Assembly: GCA_030446945.1 (NCBI GenBank)
Contig: JAUJMI010000248.1
Coordinates: 1-5,966 of the forward strand
Source: Longimicrobium sp.
GTDB lineage: Bacteria; Gemmatimonadota; Gemmatimonadetes; Longimicrobiales; Longimicrobiaceae
Direction: 5' to 3'
Length of the DNA stretch: 5,966 nt
Shown: positions 5,302 to 5,966 of the stretch, piece by piece
Position numbering within the stretch: the stretch's first letter is position 1
Layout: each line of letters starts with the position of its first letter
The notes under the pieces: model-generated
What the model was told of the DNA's origin: nothing
Database searches by the model: none
Seen by the model: only the letters and a program-made list of their open reading frames with translations
Position numbers and translations under genes: made by a program

Positions 5302-5966
5302 ATGCCGCGAGCCCTGCTGAGCGTATCGGACAAGACCGGCCTCCTCCCCTTCGCGCGGGCGCTGGCGGAGCGCGGGTGGACCCTCCTCTCCACCGGCGGC
5401 ACGGCGCGCGCCCTCCGGGAGGGGGGCCTCGCCGTGACCGAGGTGAGCGAGGTGACGGGGCATCCGGAGATGATGGAGGGGCGCGTGAAAACGCTGCACC
5501 CCGCCGTGCACGCCGGGCTCCTGGGGCGCCGGGCCAACGCGGACGACTTGGAGCAGATGCGCGCGCAGGGCTACGAGCCGATCGACCTGGTGGCCGTCAA
5601 CCTGTACCCATTCCGCGAGACGGTGGCGCGCCCCGGCGTCACGTTCGACGACGCCATCGAGAACATCGACATCGGCGGGCCGTCGATGCTGCGCTCGGCC
5701 GCCAAGAACCACGCGAGCGTGTGGGTCGTGGTGAACCCGGCCGACTACGACGCTGTACTCGCCGGCCTGGAAGCGGACGACACGGGGCTGCGGCGGCGGC
5801 TGGCGACCAAGGTGTTCGACCACACCTCGTCGTACGACCGCGCCATCGCCGGCTACCTGGGCGGCGAGGCGTTCGGCGCTTCGCTGGAGCTGACGCTGGA
5901 AAAGGTGCAGGACCTCCGCTACGGCGAGAACCCGGACCAGCGCGCGGCGTTCTACCGCGACGCGGA
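5302..5966 (+). CDS. purH: PurH, AICAR transformylase/IMP cyclohydrolase (3' partial)
   Basis: PurH carries out the last two steps of IMP synthesis: formylation of AICAR and ring closure. The 221 residues visible from the ATG at 5302 cover the N-terminal IMP cyclohydrolase (MGS-like) domain: [12 protein letters not shown] (7-18), [11 protein letters not shown] (28-38), [20 protein letters not shown] (53-72), VAVNLYPF (97-104) and [18 protein letters not shown] (120-137). [12 protein letters not shown] (204-215) marks the start of the AICAR transformylase domain; the rest of that domain lies beyond the window edge. No stop interrupts the frame. There is no clear Shine-Dalgarno before the ATG, which sits three bases after the original purN TGA, so translation probably depends on ribosomes finishing purN. 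With purN stopped 180 bases upstream by TAG, purH expression could suffer polarity. The order purN-purH is common in bacteria. Confidence 0.96.
   Translation, partial: MPRALLSVSDKTGLLPFARALAERGWTLLSTGGTARALREGGLAVTEVSEVTGHPEMMEGRVKTLHPAVHAGLLGRRANADDLEQMRAQGYEPIDLVAVNLYPFRETVARPGVTFDDAIENIDIGGPSMLRSAAKNHASVWVVVNPADYDAVLAGLEADDTGLRRRLATKVFDHTSSYDRAIAGYLGGEAFGASLELTLEKVQDLRYGENPDQRAAFYRDA

Noticed and set aside
4531..5823. 430-codon open frame on the minus strand
   Set aside because: It is antisense to purN and purH, whose protein motifs are unmistakable; its composition is typical of a shadow frame.

Overview
The window is very GC-rich. Non-ATG starts are common: two clear TTG starts, one GTG, and a possible third TTG. 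All six recognisable genes lie on the + strand. The codon bias, the style of the soluble GAF-PAS histidine kinase and the gene complement would suit a Gemmatimonadota-type (Longimicrobium-like) soil or freshwater bacterium. That placement is an impression from the sequence, not a search result.

Layout. (1) 26-1609: a soluble hybrid-sensor histidine kinase (GAF, PAS, HisKA, HATPase) with no response regulator beside it; its reading frame is open to the left window edge. (2) 1610-1758: an AT-richer spacer with a good sigma70-type promoter, leading into nadA (1759-2835), quinolinate synthase of NAD biosynthesis. (3) 2836-3097: a strong 17-bp stem-loop just after nadA, then a leader with a second long hairpin. 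(4) 3098-4205: a translationally coupled pair, a PrxQ/Bcp peroxiredoxin and a glyoxalase-II-like metallo-beta-lactamase-fold hydrolase, overlapping by 8 bases. (5) 4206-4608: no gene, but almost all of it is one long imperfect inverted repeat (arms about 4220-4327 and 4438-4546), followed at once by a consensus-like promoter. (6) 4609-5966: a purine-synthesis operon, purN then purH, with purH running off the right edge.

The most notable observation is that purN is split by an in-frame TAG at 5116-5118. Translation downstream in the same frame continues as a normal PurN C-terminus for 59 residues to a TGA at 5296-5298, three bases before the purH ATG. The TAG sits where relatives usually have glutamate, so a single G-to-T change from GAG would explain it. 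It could be a real nonsense mutation, a sequencing or assembly error, or read-through of an amber codon. No other gene here ends in TAG. The second notable feature is the long inverted repeat filling the spacer upstream of purN.

Apart from these, the genes are ordinary housekeeping functions (NAD and purine synthesis, peroxide defence, thioester hydrolysis, signal transduction). I see no CRISPR array, tRNA, rRNA, phage gene or transposase gene.
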